This document shows positions 18,019 to 27,044 of a DNA stretch of 64,000 nt, one piece after another. Below the pieces are notes generated by a model. It worked only from the letters and a program-made list of their open reading frames with translations, ran no database searches and was not told where the DNA came from. A program made the translations under genes and the position numbers. Within the stretch, counting starts at the first letter, position 1. The number at the start of each line of letters is the position of its first letter. Source of the stretch: Rhodobacter sp. NTK016B (GTDB lineage: Bacteria; Pseudomonadota; Alphaproteobacteria; Rhodobacterales; Rhodobacteraceae); NCBI RefSeq assembly GCF_017303295.1, contig NZ_JAFKOK010000009.1, forward strand, positions 62,001 through 126,000, written 5' to 3'.

Positions 18019-18996
18019 ATGAAGCGAGCAACTATTGGTCTGGGCCAAGACCACGCTGCCGACACGGAAAACGACGATCAGCCCTACATGCGGATCGCGG
18101 TTGTCGATGACGACCCCTTCATTCTTGAACTGGTCGAGCTGTTCATCAACGAAATCAACCCCTGCGATGTCTTCGCCTTTGACTCGCCGCTCAAAGCGCT
18201 AGAGGCCGTGCGCGACGGAACTCAGAAATTCGACTGCCTTCTGCTCGATATCAGCATGCCGCGCATGGACGGAATTGAGCTGTGCGGCGAAATCCGCAAA
18301 GTCGAAGGATATGCCCGCGCGCCGATCATCATGCTGACGGCGATGACCGAACGCGATTATGTCGACCGGGCCTTCCGTGCGGGCGCCACCGACTATCTGA
18401 CCAAGCCCATCGACATGCTCGAATTGCGGGCGCGGCTGAAAAGCGCCGAACAGATCGTCGCGGCTCTGCGCGATGCACAGGATGGCGAGCAAGCCGCCAA
18501 GGACGACGCGACCGCCTTTGCGCGCTCTGCGCCGGTTCTGGGGATTTCCGGTCTTCTGGATTACGCCGCGCTGGTCAATTACCTGATGCAGCTGTCGCGC
18601 GGCAAGCTGGGTCAGGTGCAGGTCGCTGCGGTGGCCCTGCGCGACGCCGATCAGATCGCCCGCGACTGCGACTCCGAGGTGTTTCTCGAACTGATGGCCG
18701 AGATCGCCCAGAGCGTCAGCAAGGTCTTCGACCCGCTAGACAGCGTGCTGGCCTATTGCGGCGGCGGCAGCTTCGTCGTGATGTTCCGCGATGAGAGCAT
18801 TCGCGAATCCGCCGAGATCGAGAAACAGGTCCAAGAGGTTCTGGACCGGGCAGTCGCGCAGAACCAGGAAAAGAAATTGCCGTCGGCTTCAATCACCATC
18901 AGCAATCCGATCAACTCGGTTGCAGGGGATGCAAACCGGGTGCGCAAGATCCTCGACCGGGCGATCGAACGCGCCCATGCCAAAGCCGCAAGCTAA
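18019..18996 (+). CDS. Response regulator with degenerate GGDEF-like output domain
   Basis: A 325-residue protein; the ATG at 18019 has AAGGA seven bases upstream and is preferred over the GTG at 17998. The receiver domain (about residues 24-145) is complete: VVDDDPF, phospho-Asp in LLLDISMPRMDG, Thr in MLTAMTE and Lys in LTKPIDM. The C-terminal half (about 175-325) has the outline of a diguanylate cyclase domain, but the active loop reads AYCGGGSFVVMF in place of RYGGDEF, and the end RKILDRAIERAHAKA resembles the usual last helix. It should not make c-di-GMP. It shares this layout with the protein at 21166-22185. Confidence 0.85.
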   Translation: MKRATIGLGQDHAADTENDDQPYMRIAVVDDDPFILELVELFINEINPCDVFAFDSPLKALEAVRDGTQKFDCLLLDISMPRMDGIELCGEIRKVEGYARAPIIMLTAMTERDYVDRAFRAGATDYLTKPIDMLELRARLKSAEQIVAALRDAQDGEQAAKDDATAFARSAPVLGISGLLDYAALVNYLMQLSRGKLGQVQVAAVALRDADQIARDCDSEVFLELMAEIAQSVSKVFDPLDSVLAYCGGGSFVVMFRDESIRESAEIEKQVQEVLDRAVAQNQEKKLPSASITISNPINSVAGDANRVRKILDRAIERAHAKAAS

Positions 18997-19021
18997 GAGC
19001 CGCAGCGCTGCGGCTCTTTTT
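18995..19021 (+). terminator. Rho-independent terminator
   Basis: A perfect 24-base palindrome, AAGAGCCGCAGC/GCTGCGGCTCTT, followed by a T run, begins at the stop codon of the response regulator gene. It separates it from the convergent histidine kinase gene. Confidence 0.92.
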
Positions 19022-19058
19022 CATTTCGTCGGCAGGGTTAATTGGCCCGCATCGCTGT

Positions 19059-20891
19059 TTACTCAGCCGCCTGCGCCAGATCCGTCGGCACGGTAAACCA
19101 GAATTCGGTCTGCCCCTCCGGCTCGCTCTCGAACCCGATGGCGCCGCCCGATTGCTCGACAATTTCCTTGCAGATACTCAGGCCCAGCCCGGTTCCCCCG
19201 CGGCAGCGCTTCGATGACATCTCGGCCTGAGCGAACGGCTTGAACACGCTTTCGTGGAAGTCGTCGGGAATACCGGGGCCTTCGTTGATGACACTCACCC
19301 GCACGCTGTCCCCCGACGAGACGGCGTTCACCCGCACGGTCGAACCCGGAGTCGCGAATTTCGCGGCGTTGGACAGAAGATTGGCCATGACCTGCTGGAA
19401 TTTCTTGGGATCGCAATACGCCTGCAACGAGCGGTCCTCGACGACGATACTGCAATCCACTTCGAATTTCTTGGCGGTCGGCTCGTTGGAGAACACCGCT
19501 TCCTCGAGCAGCGGCACGATCTCGCATTTGCTGATCGAGAACGCGGCACGGCCATTCGAGAAACGCTCGAAATCGAGGATGTCGTCAATCAACGCGTGCA
19601 GTTTGTGGCCGTTTTCCTCGGCAATATAGAGCAGCCGCGCCGCCTGTTCGGGCAACGTGCCGGCGGTCATTGAATTGAGCAGCGTCATCGCGCCCAGAAT
19701 CCCCGTCAGGGGCGTGCGCAATTCATGGCTGACGGTCGCGATGAACTCGCTTTTCATGTCGGACAGGCGATGATGCTCGGACACGTCGACGATCTGCAGA
19801 ACCCATTCGATGGGCTGCCCTTCGCTGTCACGCACCACGCCCGCGATCATCAGGCCCCAGACCTCTGACCCGTCCTTGCGCACGAACTTTTTCTCGATCT
19901 GATAGGTGCCGATTTCACCGGCGATCATGCGCCTGATCCGGGCCGAGGCCTTTTCGAAATCCTCGGGACGGATGATGTCTTTGAAGCTGAGTTGCGACAA
20001 TTCCTCGGGCGTGTAACCCAGCAGATCGGCCAGCGCCTGGTTCGCCCGCAATATCCGCAGGTCGAGCCCATTGATCGCCTTGCCGATCGGCGCAGAGTCA
20101 AATGCCAACCGCAACGTTTCCTCACTGCGCCGGATTTTGTTCTCGGATTCCTTCATATTGGTCACGTCGGTCATGGCTCCGGTCAGACGGATCGGCGTGC
20201 CGTCGGTATCGCGTTCGTCCACCGAGACGCCCGCCCGTACCCAGCGCCAAGCCTCGTCTTCGGACCTGCGCACACGATAATCAGAATGCGCATGACTGGC
20301 GCGACCGTCCAGACATTTTTCGACCGGGTCTAGCGCGCGGTGCAGGTCGTCGGGATGGACCTTTCGGCGCCATTCCGCCTGAACCTCATCCGAGTCGCCG
20401 CCGAAGATGTTCATCAGTTCCCGCCAGACACGCGAGACTTTCACCGACCGGGTTTCGGGATAGTATTCGAACACTCCGATCTGTGCGCTTCGGACCGCGC
20501 TGTCCGACAGCAGCAATTCGTCGCGCAGAAGCCGCTCGGTCTTCACCTCGTTCTTGATGTCGCGGATCACGACGGAGCAGCAGGTTGAGCCATCCTGGTC
20601 GACGAAGGGACAGATATACATCGACAGGTCGAGATCCCGCCCCTTGAGATCGCGCCCGTGCACGCCCCGCATCACCGCGTCCTCGGCGGCGGGGTTCACC
20701 TGTTCGACCAGACCGGCAAGCGTGAGGCTGGGCAGGAAATCGGTAATCGGATGACCGACGATCTCGTCCGCCGTTCCGTCAAACAGCGGCTCTAGCAGGT
20801 GACAGCAATCGACGATTCGCCCATCCCCCCCGACGATCAGCATCGGCACGCCACAGTTTCGACAGTTCGGCTTTTCTTGGGCAGTGATCAT
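19059..20891 (-). CDS. PAS-domain sensor histidine kinase
   Basis: A 610-residue kinase without obvious membrane segments, so probably cytoplasmic. The ATG at 20889-20891 is my start; a GTG 51 bases upstream is possible. The first 30 residues hold CRNCGVPMLIV and DCC. Three PAS-like domains follow (about 15-125, 140-265 and 270-385, the last two ending in PAC regions). HisKA has the phospho-His in ATVSHELRTPLTG, and the ATPase domain has NLLSNAAKFA, GPGIPDD and GGTGLGLSI. There is no receiver domain, so phosphate must pass to the neighbouring response regulators or the Hpt protein. Confidence 0.92.
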   Translation of the reverse strand: MITAQEKPNCRNCGVPMLIVGGDGRIVDCCHLLEPLFDGTADEIVGHPITDFLPSLTLAGLVEQVNPAAEDAVMRGVHGRDLKGRDLDLSMYICPFVDQDGSTCCSVVIRDIKNEVKTERLLRDELLLSDSAVRSAQIGVFEYYPETRSVKVSRVWRELMNIFGGDSDEVQAEWRRKVHPDDLHRALDPVEKCLDGRASHAHSDYRVRRSEDEAWRWVRAGVSVDERDTDGTPIRLTGAMTDVTNMKESENKIRRSEETLRLAFDSAPIGKAINGLDLRILRANQALADLLGYTPEELSQLSFKDIIRPEDFEKASARIRRMIAGEIGTYQIEKKFVRKDGSEVWGLMIAGVVRDSEGQPIEWVLQIVDVSEHHRLSDMKSEFIATVSHELRTPLTGILGAMTLLNSMTAGTLPEQAARLLYIAEENGHKLHALIDDILDFERFSNGRAAFSISKCEIVPLLEEAVFSNEPTAKKFEVDCSIVVEDRSLQAYCDPKKFQQVMANLLSNAAKFATPGSTVRVNAVSSGDSVRVSVINEGPGIPDDFHESVFKPFAQAEMSSKRCRGGTGLGLSICKEIVEQSGGAIGFESEPEGQTEFWFTVPTDLAQAAE

Positions 20892-21165
20892 TCGTCGTTT
20901 ATCCGTCTTTGCCTTGTCTGTTCGCAAACATCGCTTCACCACGATTCGTCACATATTCTCGGACAAGAATGTGGCTAAACTCTGGATGGAACGGAAAAAA
21001 TACATGTTATCGACGCGTGCCTCGCACCGCCACGGTTACAGCCTGCGATAAGCGTCGCGAGTTGCGCACACAACCCAGCAGTTGTTCTAAACATTACTTA
21101 AAACACGCCAAACTTGCGCCACATTCGCCAACCAATGTTGAGTAAGCGAAGGAGAAACCGGCGCG

Positions 21166-22185
21166 ATGAAACCATATCACAGGTACGATTCCGCTCCGGA
21201 CTGGCGGGCCACAGGGCTGAGTATGCTCGTGGTAGATGACGATGAAATCGCGTGCGAGTTGCTCAAAGCCGGTCTGGACGCGTTTGGAACTTATAATATC
21301 GAGACGGTCAACAGCGCCGAAGAGGCGATGAACGCGATTGCTCAGCGCGAGCATCCGTATGATTGCTTCTTTCTCGATATCGAGATGCCCGGAACCAACG
21401 GTATCGCGTTGTGCAGCTGGATCAAGAGCCACGATCAGTACCGGGAAACCCCGGCGATCATGGTCACGGCCCGGTCCGAGCGCAGCTTTATCCGCAACGC
21501 GTTCGCTGCCGGCGCCATCGATTATGTCACCAAGCCGTTCGACATGAACGAGCTGCAGTCGCGGATGCGGATGGCCGAACGGCTGATTATCGCCAAGCGC
21601 GACGCGGCGAGCGGCGACATGCTGGACGGGACGGGGCAAAGCGCCGCGGCTCTGCGCATGGATTTCGACGAGGCCATCGCGATCGAGGGGATCCCCGGCG
21701 TGATCGACTTCGTCGCGATGAAGAACTACCTCAAGCAGCTTTCGCGCTCGCGGCTCTTTTCGACCGCGCTGGTGGCGTTCCGGCTCGACGGGCTGAACCA
21801 TGCGTACGGGCGGCTGCCGCAGGGCCAGTTCCTGTCGCTGCTGGCGCTGGCCACGCGCAAGCTGAAAGGCGCGATGCGCCATCCCGATGCGCTGATCGCC
21901 TATGCCGGCAACGGCTGCTTCATCGCCGAGCTTGAAAGTGCAACCGGCCTCGACGGCACGGACATTGCCCGCGATGCCAGCCTTGCGCTGTGGAAAGCGG
22001 GTTTCACCGGCAGCTTCGATTGCAGCACGGTCGCGTTCCATGGCGGCACGCCGCAGCGGATCGGTGTCCTGTTCTCGCATGGGGCGGTGGACCGTTCGCT
22101 CGATATCGCGTTCGCGTCGGTGCATCACCGGACAGAAAGCATGCGGCCCGCCAATGCGAATGCCCGCAGTTGGAGCATCGCATGA
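21166..22185 (+). CDS. Response regulator with degenerate GGDEF-like output domain (second copy)
   Basis: A 339-residue protein. The receiver (about residues 15-135) has VVDDDEIA, phospho-Asp in CFFLDIEMPGTNG, Thr in MVTARSE and Lys in VTKPFDM. The C-terminal part (about 175-335) parallels that of the protein at 18019-18996: a shared start (FVAMKNYLKQLSRSRLF versus ALVNYLMQLSRGKLG) and a GGDEF-like loop reduced to AYAGNGCFIAEL. The stop overlaps the Hpt gene start (ATGA at 22182), so the two are translationally coupled. It is transcribed divergently from the kinase gene; the 274-base gap 20892-21165 must hold both promoters. Confidence 0.85.
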   Translation: MKPYHRYDSAPDWRATGLSMLVVDDDEIACELLKAGLDAFGTYNIETVNSAEEAMNAIAQREHPYDCFFLDIEMPGTNGIALCSWIKSHDQYRETPAIMVTARSERSFIRNAFAAGAIDYVTKPFDMNELQSRMRMAERLIIAKRDAASGDMLDGTGQSAAALRMDFDEAIAIEGIPGVIDFVAMKNYLKQLSRSRLFSTALVAFRLDGLNHAYGRLPQGQFLSLLALATRKLKGAMRHPDALIAYAGNGCFIAELESATGLDGTDIARDASLALWKAGFTGSFDCSTVAFHGGTPQRIGVLFSHGAVDRSLDIAFASVHHRTESMRPANANARSWSIA

Positions 22186-22580
22186 GCAGGAACCTACGAA
22201 TTGTGGTTGGGAATGGATCGGACGCAATGGACAACTCGCAGCGTCAGCTAAGCGCGGCCATTGACCGCCTCAGGCCTCGCTACGTCTCGACGATGACGGA
22301 ATACAGCGAACGTCTGACTGCGGCCCTGGACGAACAGGCCCATGTCGGGCCCAACGACACGGCGCTGGAAGAGATCCGTTTCGTTGCGCATCGACTTGCG
22401 GGGACAGCCGAGTCCTTTGGTTGGGGAGAGATCGGCGCCCATGCCTCGCATGTCGATACGCTGATGGAAGGCTGCGATGCAGAAACCTGCGATTCGCACC
22501 GGCATCTGACGCCCGTGCGCAGATTGCGGGACATGTTGCTCAAGGCCATCCGGGTCGAGGCCGCGCCGCGCCGCGCCTAG
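22182..22580 (+). CDS. Hpt (histidine phosphotransfer) domain protein
   Basis: A 132-residue, mostly helical protein starting at an ATG that overlaps the previous stop. The Hpt phospho-His motif is visible as FVAHRLAGTAESFGW (His near residue 70), matching HxLxGxAxxxG. The N-terminal helices (about 20-60) and later helices complete a four-helix bundle. It probably relays phosphate between the kinase at 19059-20891 and one or more of the three response regulators. A strong terminator follows at 22645-22675. Confidence 0.85.
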   Translation: MSRNLRIVVGNGSDAMDNSQRQLSAAIDRLRPRYVSTMTEYSERLTAALDEQAHVGPNDTALEEIRFVAHRLAGTAESFGWGEIGAHASHVDTLMEGCDAETCDSHRHLTPVRRLRDMLLKAIRVEAAPRRA

Positions 22581-22644
22581 CCGCGCCGATGTGGCCGCCT
22601 TGCGGGTATCCCGCTTCCGTCCGATAACAAGCAGGCAAGACCTT

Positions 22645-22675
22645 AGCCCCCGCCCTCACCGGCGGGGGCTTTCTT
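22645..22675 (+). terminator. Rho-independent terminator after the Hpt gene
   Basis: AGCCCCCGCC and GGCGGGGGCT pair across a six-base loop and are followed by TTCTT. Confidence 0.9.
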
Positions 22676-22705
22676 GTGCGCGCGCGAACAGCCCCTCAGA
22701 TAACC

Positions 22706-22719
22706 GTTGACATAACAAC
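22706..22719. promoter_or_regulatory. Candidate MarR operator 1
   Basis: GTTGACATAACAAC, an imperfect palindrome located 103 bases before the LigM-like gene. The same motif occurs at 22742, 28601 and 28616. It contains TTGACA, which may serve as a -35 hexamer. Confidence 0.6.
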
Positions 22720-22741
22720 GTCGATACGCCATCCCTGAACC

Positions 22742-22755
22742 GTTGTCATGGCAAC
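22742..22755. promoter_or_regulatory. Candidate MarR operator 2
   Basis: GTTGTCATGGCAAC, a 14-base palindrome with two mismatched positions, starting 36 bases after the first site. It matches the reverse complement of the site at 28616 at 12 of 14 positions. Confidence 0.6.
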
Positions 22756-22821
22756 GCATTCCCGGCGTCCTCCGATTTCGCGGCGCGGGATACGCCTGTG
22801 ACCCGAGGAGGAGAAAGAACA

Positions 22822-24276
22822 ATGACGGCCCAAGACAAAGCCATGTCGCTCAGCGACCTGATGGAAACCGTTCCCAACATCACCGACCATCTGTTCAGCA
22901 ATGCCCCGAAAGCCGCGCTGACGATCTACAGCCAGATGATGCCCGGCGACGGCGTACGCCCCGAATTCACCACCTGGCGCGACGAACAATGGGCATGGCG
23001 CAACACGATCGCGGTGCATGACCAGAGCTATCACATGCAGTCGCTGCATGTGCGCGGCAAGGATGCGCTGGCCTTCACGCAATACCTGTCGGTCAACACG
23101 TTCAAGAATTTCGGCATCGGCGCGGCCAAGCAGCTGGTCTGCTGCTCGCCCGAAGGCTACCTGATCGGTGACGCGATCCTCTACCGCATGGACGAGGACG
23201 ACTACATGGTCGTGGGCAACCCGGCGACCACCGAATGGGTCGAGTTCAACGCGCAGACGCTGGATTACGACGTCACCACCGAGCTTGACCCGATGTGGAC
23301 GCTCAACAAGGCCAAGAAGCGCGAATTCTATCGTTTTCAGGTCGAAGGCCCCAAAGCTTGGGAATTGCTGGAAGAACTGAACGGCGGCCCGCTGCCCGAG
23401 ATCAAGTTCTTCAAATCGGCCGAGATCAACATGGGCCCGCACAAGGCACGCGGGATGCGCCATTCGATGGGCGGCATGCCGGGGCTGGAAATCTCGGGTC
23501 CCTGGGCCGAATACAAGGACGTCAAACGGCTGCTGCAAAAGGCGGGCAAGAAATACGGCCTGCGCATGGTCGGCTCGATTGCCTATTTCACCACCGTCAT
23601 CGAAAGCGGTTGGTGGGCCGTTCCGGTCTCGGGCGTCTATACCGGTCAGGGCACGAAACCCTATCGCGACTGGTGCTCGGCCAAGAACGCCGCGATGCGG
23701 ATGTCGCTGGGCGGCAGCCTCTATAGCGAGAATATCGAGGATTACTACGTCACGCCCTATGACGTGAATTACGGTCACATCATCAAGTTCGACCACGATT
23801 ACATCGGCCGCGAGGCGCTGGAAGCGATGGCCGACAAGCCGCATCGCCGCAAGGTGACGCTCGTGTGGAACGCCGATGACGTCCTGTCGGTGATGCAGGC
23901 CCAGTTCGAGGGCGGCGAGTCCAAGGACAAGCCGCTGGCGATCACCCTCCCGCTGGCCGCGATCGGGCGGATGCATTACGACAAGGTGACGGACAAGGAC
24001 GGCAAGATGATCGGTCTGGCCACCTATCCCGGCTATACCGAGAACGAGCGCGCGATGATGTCGCTGGCCTCGGTCGATGCCGAATTCGCCGAGCCGGGCA
24101 CCGAGGTTGTGCTGTACTGGGGCGAAGATGGCGGCGGCAGCCGCAGCGCGGGCAATATCGAGCCGCACAAGCAGGTGAAAATCCGCGCCACCGTCGCGCC
24201 CAGCCCGATCAGCCGCGCGGCACAGAGCTACCGCTCGGATATCGGCGTCAAACGCGGCTCGCTGCAGGACGTGTGA
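22822..24276 (+). CDS. Aminomethyltransferase-family demethylase, LigM-like
   Basis: A 484-residue cytoplasmic enzyme of the GcvT fold. The ATG at 22822 has GGAGGAG about nine bases upstream. Its length and the N-terminal WRDEQWAWRNTIAVHDQSYHM resemble LigM and DesA, which move the methyl group of vanillate or syringate to tetrahydrofolate, and DmdA-type demethylases are also relatives. The C-terminal part (about 360-484) has the GcvT barrel-like segment with IGLATYPGYTENERAMMSLA. It is the first gene of an operon with thiolase-like, CoA ligase and thioesterase genes, which suggests demethylation of a methoxylated or S-methylated substrate. The substrate is unproven. Confidence 0.75.
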   Translation: MTAQDKAMSLSDLMETVPNITDHLFSNAPKAALTIYSQMMPGDGVRPEFTTWRDEQWAWRNTIAVHDQSYHMQSLHVRGKDALAFTQYLSVNTFKNFGIGAAKQLVCCSPEGYLIGDAILYRMDEDDYMVVGNPATTEWVEFNAQTLDYDVTTELDPMWTLNKAKKREFYRFQVEGPKAWELLEELNGGPLPEIKFFKSAEINMGPHKARGMRHSMGGMPGLEISGPWAEYKDVKRLLQKAGKKYGLRMVGSIAYFTTVIESGWWAVPVSGVYTGQGTKPYRDWCSAKNAAMRMSLGGSLYSENIEDYYVTPYDVNYGHIIKFDHDYIGREALEAMADKPHRRKVTLVWNADDVLSVMQAQFEGGESKDKPLAITLPLAAIGRMHYDKVTDKDGKMIGLATYPGYTENERAMMSLASVDAEFAEPGTEVVLYWGEDGGGSRSAGNIEPHKQVKIRATVAPSPISRAAQSYRSDIGVKRGSLQDV

Positions 24277-24358
24277 TCCAGAATGCCCCGGCGCCGTGCT
24301 GCCGGGGCATCCGCTTGGAGCACCCTCGGTCTGAGCTCTGCAGAAGAGGAGAACACCC

Positions 24359-25558
24359 ATGCACACCTACATTCCCTACGGGGCCTATTGGTCGACACCC
24401 TTTGCCCGCTGGCAGGGGTCGCTGTCGCATCTGCATTCGATGGAATTCCTCGCCCATACGGCGAAATCCGAACTGGCGCGGCGGAATATCGACGCCGGCG
24501 TCTTCGACTTCGCCGCGCTTGGCATCACGATGATCCAGCATCACTCGTTCTATGGTCTGCCCTGGGTCACCGCGATGATGGGCATCGAACATCTGCCCGG
24601 CCCGACCATTAATCAGGTCTGCGCCACCGGCGCGCGGCTGGTGGCTACAGGCGTGGGCGAGGTGGCGGCGGGCAATAGCGAGGTGGCGCTGTTGATGTCG
24701 GGCGACCGTACCTCGAACGCGGCGCAGGTCTATTATCCCGCCCCGCACGCGCCCGGCGGCGCCGGTGTCACCGAGAACGTGATGTTCGACAACTTCATGG
24801 ACGATCCCTTCGCGAAATGCGCGATGGTCGATACCGCCGAGAATGTCGCGCGAAAATTCGGCATCACCACCGAGGAACAGCATGATGTCGCGCTGTATCG
24901 CCACGAACAATATCAGGCCGCTCTGGCCGACGACCGGGCGTTCCAGAAGCGCTATATGGCCGAGCGGTTCGACGTGCCCGATGCCAAATTCCGCAAGACG
25001 CTGAAGTCGCTCGAGGGCGACGAAGGGATCTATCCCACCAGTGCCGAGAAGATGGCGGGCCTGAAGCCCATGCGCCCCGGCGGCACCGTGACCTATGCCG
25101 GACAGACCCACCCCGCCGACGGCAATGCCGCGCTGGTGATGACCAAGAGCGCCGAGCGCGCCCGCGACCTGTCGCCGGTCAAAGACGGCCCGCTGGTCAA
25201 GGTGCTGGCGACCGGATCGGGGCGCGAAGACCCGGCTTTCATGCCCGCCGCGCCGATCCTTGCCGCAAAGCAGGCGCTGGACCGCGCGGGGCTGGACATC
25301 GCGCAGATCGACGTCATCAAGTCGCACAACCCCTTCGCGGTCAACGACATCGCCTTCGCGCGCGCCTTTCAGCTCGACTGGAAGAAAATGAACAATTTCG
25401 GCTCGTCGCTGATCTGGGGCCACCCGCAGGGTCCGACCGGCGTGCGGGCGATTATCGAGATGATCGAGGAGTTGGAAATGCGCGGGGGCGGCTATGGTCT
25501 GTTTCAGGGCTGCGCCGCGGGCGACACCGGCATGGCGGTGATCGTCGAGGTCCGCTGA
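24359..25558 (+). CDS. Thiolase family protein
   Basis: A 399-residue thiolase-fold protein. The nucleophilic Cys is at residue 88 in INQVCATGARL, the first catalytic-site His region is altered from the common NEAFA to KSHNPFAVND (His 323), the general-base His is in GHPQGPTG (His 355) and the second Cys is in CAAGDTGMA (Cys 385). Such proteins cleave or condense acyl-CoA. The loop changes suggest a substrate other than acetoacetyl-CoA. It follows the LigM-like gene by 82 bases with GGAG upstream, within the same operon. Confidence 0.85.
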   Translation: MHTYIPYGAYWSTPFARWQGSLSHLHSMEFLAHTAKSELARRNIDAGVFDFAALGITMIQHHSFYGLPWVTAMMGIEHLPGPTINQVCATGARLVATGVGEVAAGNSEVALLMSGDRTSNAAQVYYPAPHAPGGAGVTENVMFDNFMDDPFAKCAMVDTAENVARKFGITTEEQHDVALYRHEQYQAALADDRAFQKRYMAERFDVPDAKFRKTLKSLEGDEGIYPTSAEKMAGLKPMRPGGTVTYAGQTHPADGNAALVMTKSAERARDLSPVKDGPLVKVLATGSGREDPAFMPAAPILAAKQALDRAGLDIAQIDVIKSHNPFAVNDIAFARAFQLDWKKMNNFGSSLIWGHPQGPTGVRAIIEMIEELEMRGGGYGLFQGCAAGDTGMAVIVEVR

Positions 25559-25622
25559 CCGGGGTCCTTGACGGCGAAGACAGGACCGGCGGACGCTGCC
25601 GGGCAAATTGAGGGAGGGAACG

Positions 25623-27044
25623 ATGACAAAAGAACCGACGCGGGCCGAGGAAACCCGTACGGCGTGGAAAGCGGTGCTCGAAAAGTACTACGAGGACCGC
25701 AGCACGCCGCTCAACGCGCTATACTGGTCCGACAAGGATACGTGGTCGCGCGACAAGATCCGCGCCGTGCAGGACGAGAAAATCGCCGCTGTCGCGCCGT
25801 TTCTCTATGAGAACAGCGATTTCTACCGCCGCCGCTTCGACAAGCTGGGCGTGGCGCCGACCGATATCCGCGACGTCGACAGCATGGTCGCGAACTGGCC
25901 GGTGGTCACCAAGCAAGAGATGATGGAGGACGCCGTCGCGCATCCGCCCTATGGCACCTACACCACCTGCGGGCCCGAGGAATGGGCCGATCGCGGCTGG
26001 ATGCATTTCTCGTCCTCGGGCTCGACCGGTGTGCCGCGCGTCTTTCGCTACACCCATTTCGACCGCCGGTTCTGGGAACAGGCCAATGCCCGCGCACTCT
26101 ATTCCGGCGGGCTGCGCAAGGGCGACACCGCCTTTCCTATGGTCGGGTTCGGGCCGCATGTCTTTGCATGGGGCGTGCAATACACGCTGGCCAAGATGGA
26201 ACTGCCGGTCATTCCGGGCGGCGGCATGGACGGCAAGGCGCGGGTTCACCATATCGACCGGTTCAAACCGACGATTCTGGTCTGCACGCCCTCTTACGCG
26301 CTCTATCTGGGCCGGGTGATGCAGGATATGGGCCTCGACCCGGCCGCGTCTTCGGTCAAGTGGCTGGTGACCGGCGGCGAGCCCTTCTCGGGCGTCGAGG
26401 GTACGCTGGAGCGGCTGCAGGACCTCTGGGGCGCAAAGTCGCTGGAATTCTACGGCTGCACCGAGGTCTCGCCCCATTGCGGCGGCTATTCTTGCCCGGA
26501 ATATCAGGAGGGGGACGAGAATTTCATCCACCTGATGGAAGACATTCAGGTCTGGGAAACCGTCGATCCCGAGAGGCTGCAACCCGTGGCAGAGGGCGAA
26601 AAGGGCCTGACGGTCTGCACCAATCTCAACAGCGAAAGCTCGGCGCAGCTACGGTTTCTGGTGGGCGATTACACGCGCCTGTCGACCGAACCCTGCGCCT
26701 GTGGCCGCAACCATGTCCGCGCCATGGGCTGCATGACCGGGCGCTCGGACGACCTGATCAACCTGCGCGGCATCAAGTTCTTCCCGGTCCAGATCGAGGA
26801 AGCGGTGCGCGCGGTGCGCGGCACCGGCGACGAATTCCAGATCAAGCTGGTGACGCAGGAAGACGGGCTCGACGTGATGACGGTGCTGGTGGAACATACC
26901 GACCCGGCAGCGGGCGAGGCCGTCGCCAAAGAGATCCGCTCGCGCTGCGAAATCCGCTGCGCGGTCGAGGTTCTGGCCCCCGACACGCTGCCCAAATCCG
27001 AAATGAAAGCCAAACGCGTGAACGACCTGAGGAACAAGGGCTGA
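25623..27044 (+). CDS. PaaK-like AMP-dependent acyl/aryl-CoA ligase
   Basis: A 473-residue adenylate-forming enzyme; AGGGAGGG lies four bases before the ATG at 25623. Motifs are the ATP loop SSSGSTGVPRVF, YGCTEVSPHCGG and the C-terminal TGRSDDLINLRGIKFFP, which match phenylacetate-CoA ligase and related aryl-CoA ligases rather than acetyl-CoA synthetases. Four cysteines, including CACG near residue 360, resemble a metal site seen in some PaaK proteins. It would activate an aromatic or related acid to its CoA thioester. Its stop overlaps the next start (TGATG). Confidence 0.85.
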   Translation: MTKEPTRAEETRTAWKAVLEKYYEDRSTPLNALYWSDKDTWSRDKIRAVQDEKIAAVAPFLYENSDFYRRRFDKLGVAPTDIRDVDSMVANWPVVTKQEMMEDAVAHPPYGTYTTCGPEEWADRGWMHFSSSGSTGVPRVFRYTHFDRRFWEQANARALYSGGLRKGDTAFPMVGFGPHVFAWGVQYTLAKMELPVIPGGGMDGKARVHHIDRFKPTILVCTPSYALYLGRVMQDMGLDPAASSVKWLVTGGEPFSGVEGTLERLQDLWGAKSLEFYGCTEVSPHCGGYSCPEYQEGDENFIHLMEDIQVWETVDPERLQPVAEGEKGLTVCTNLNSESSAQLRFLVGDYTRLSTEPCACGRNHVRAMGCMTGRSDDLINLRGIKFFPVQIEEAVRAVRGTGDEFQIKLVTQEDGLDVMTVLVEHTDPAAGEAVAKEIRSRCEIRCAVEVLAPDTLPKSEMKAKRVNDLRNKG

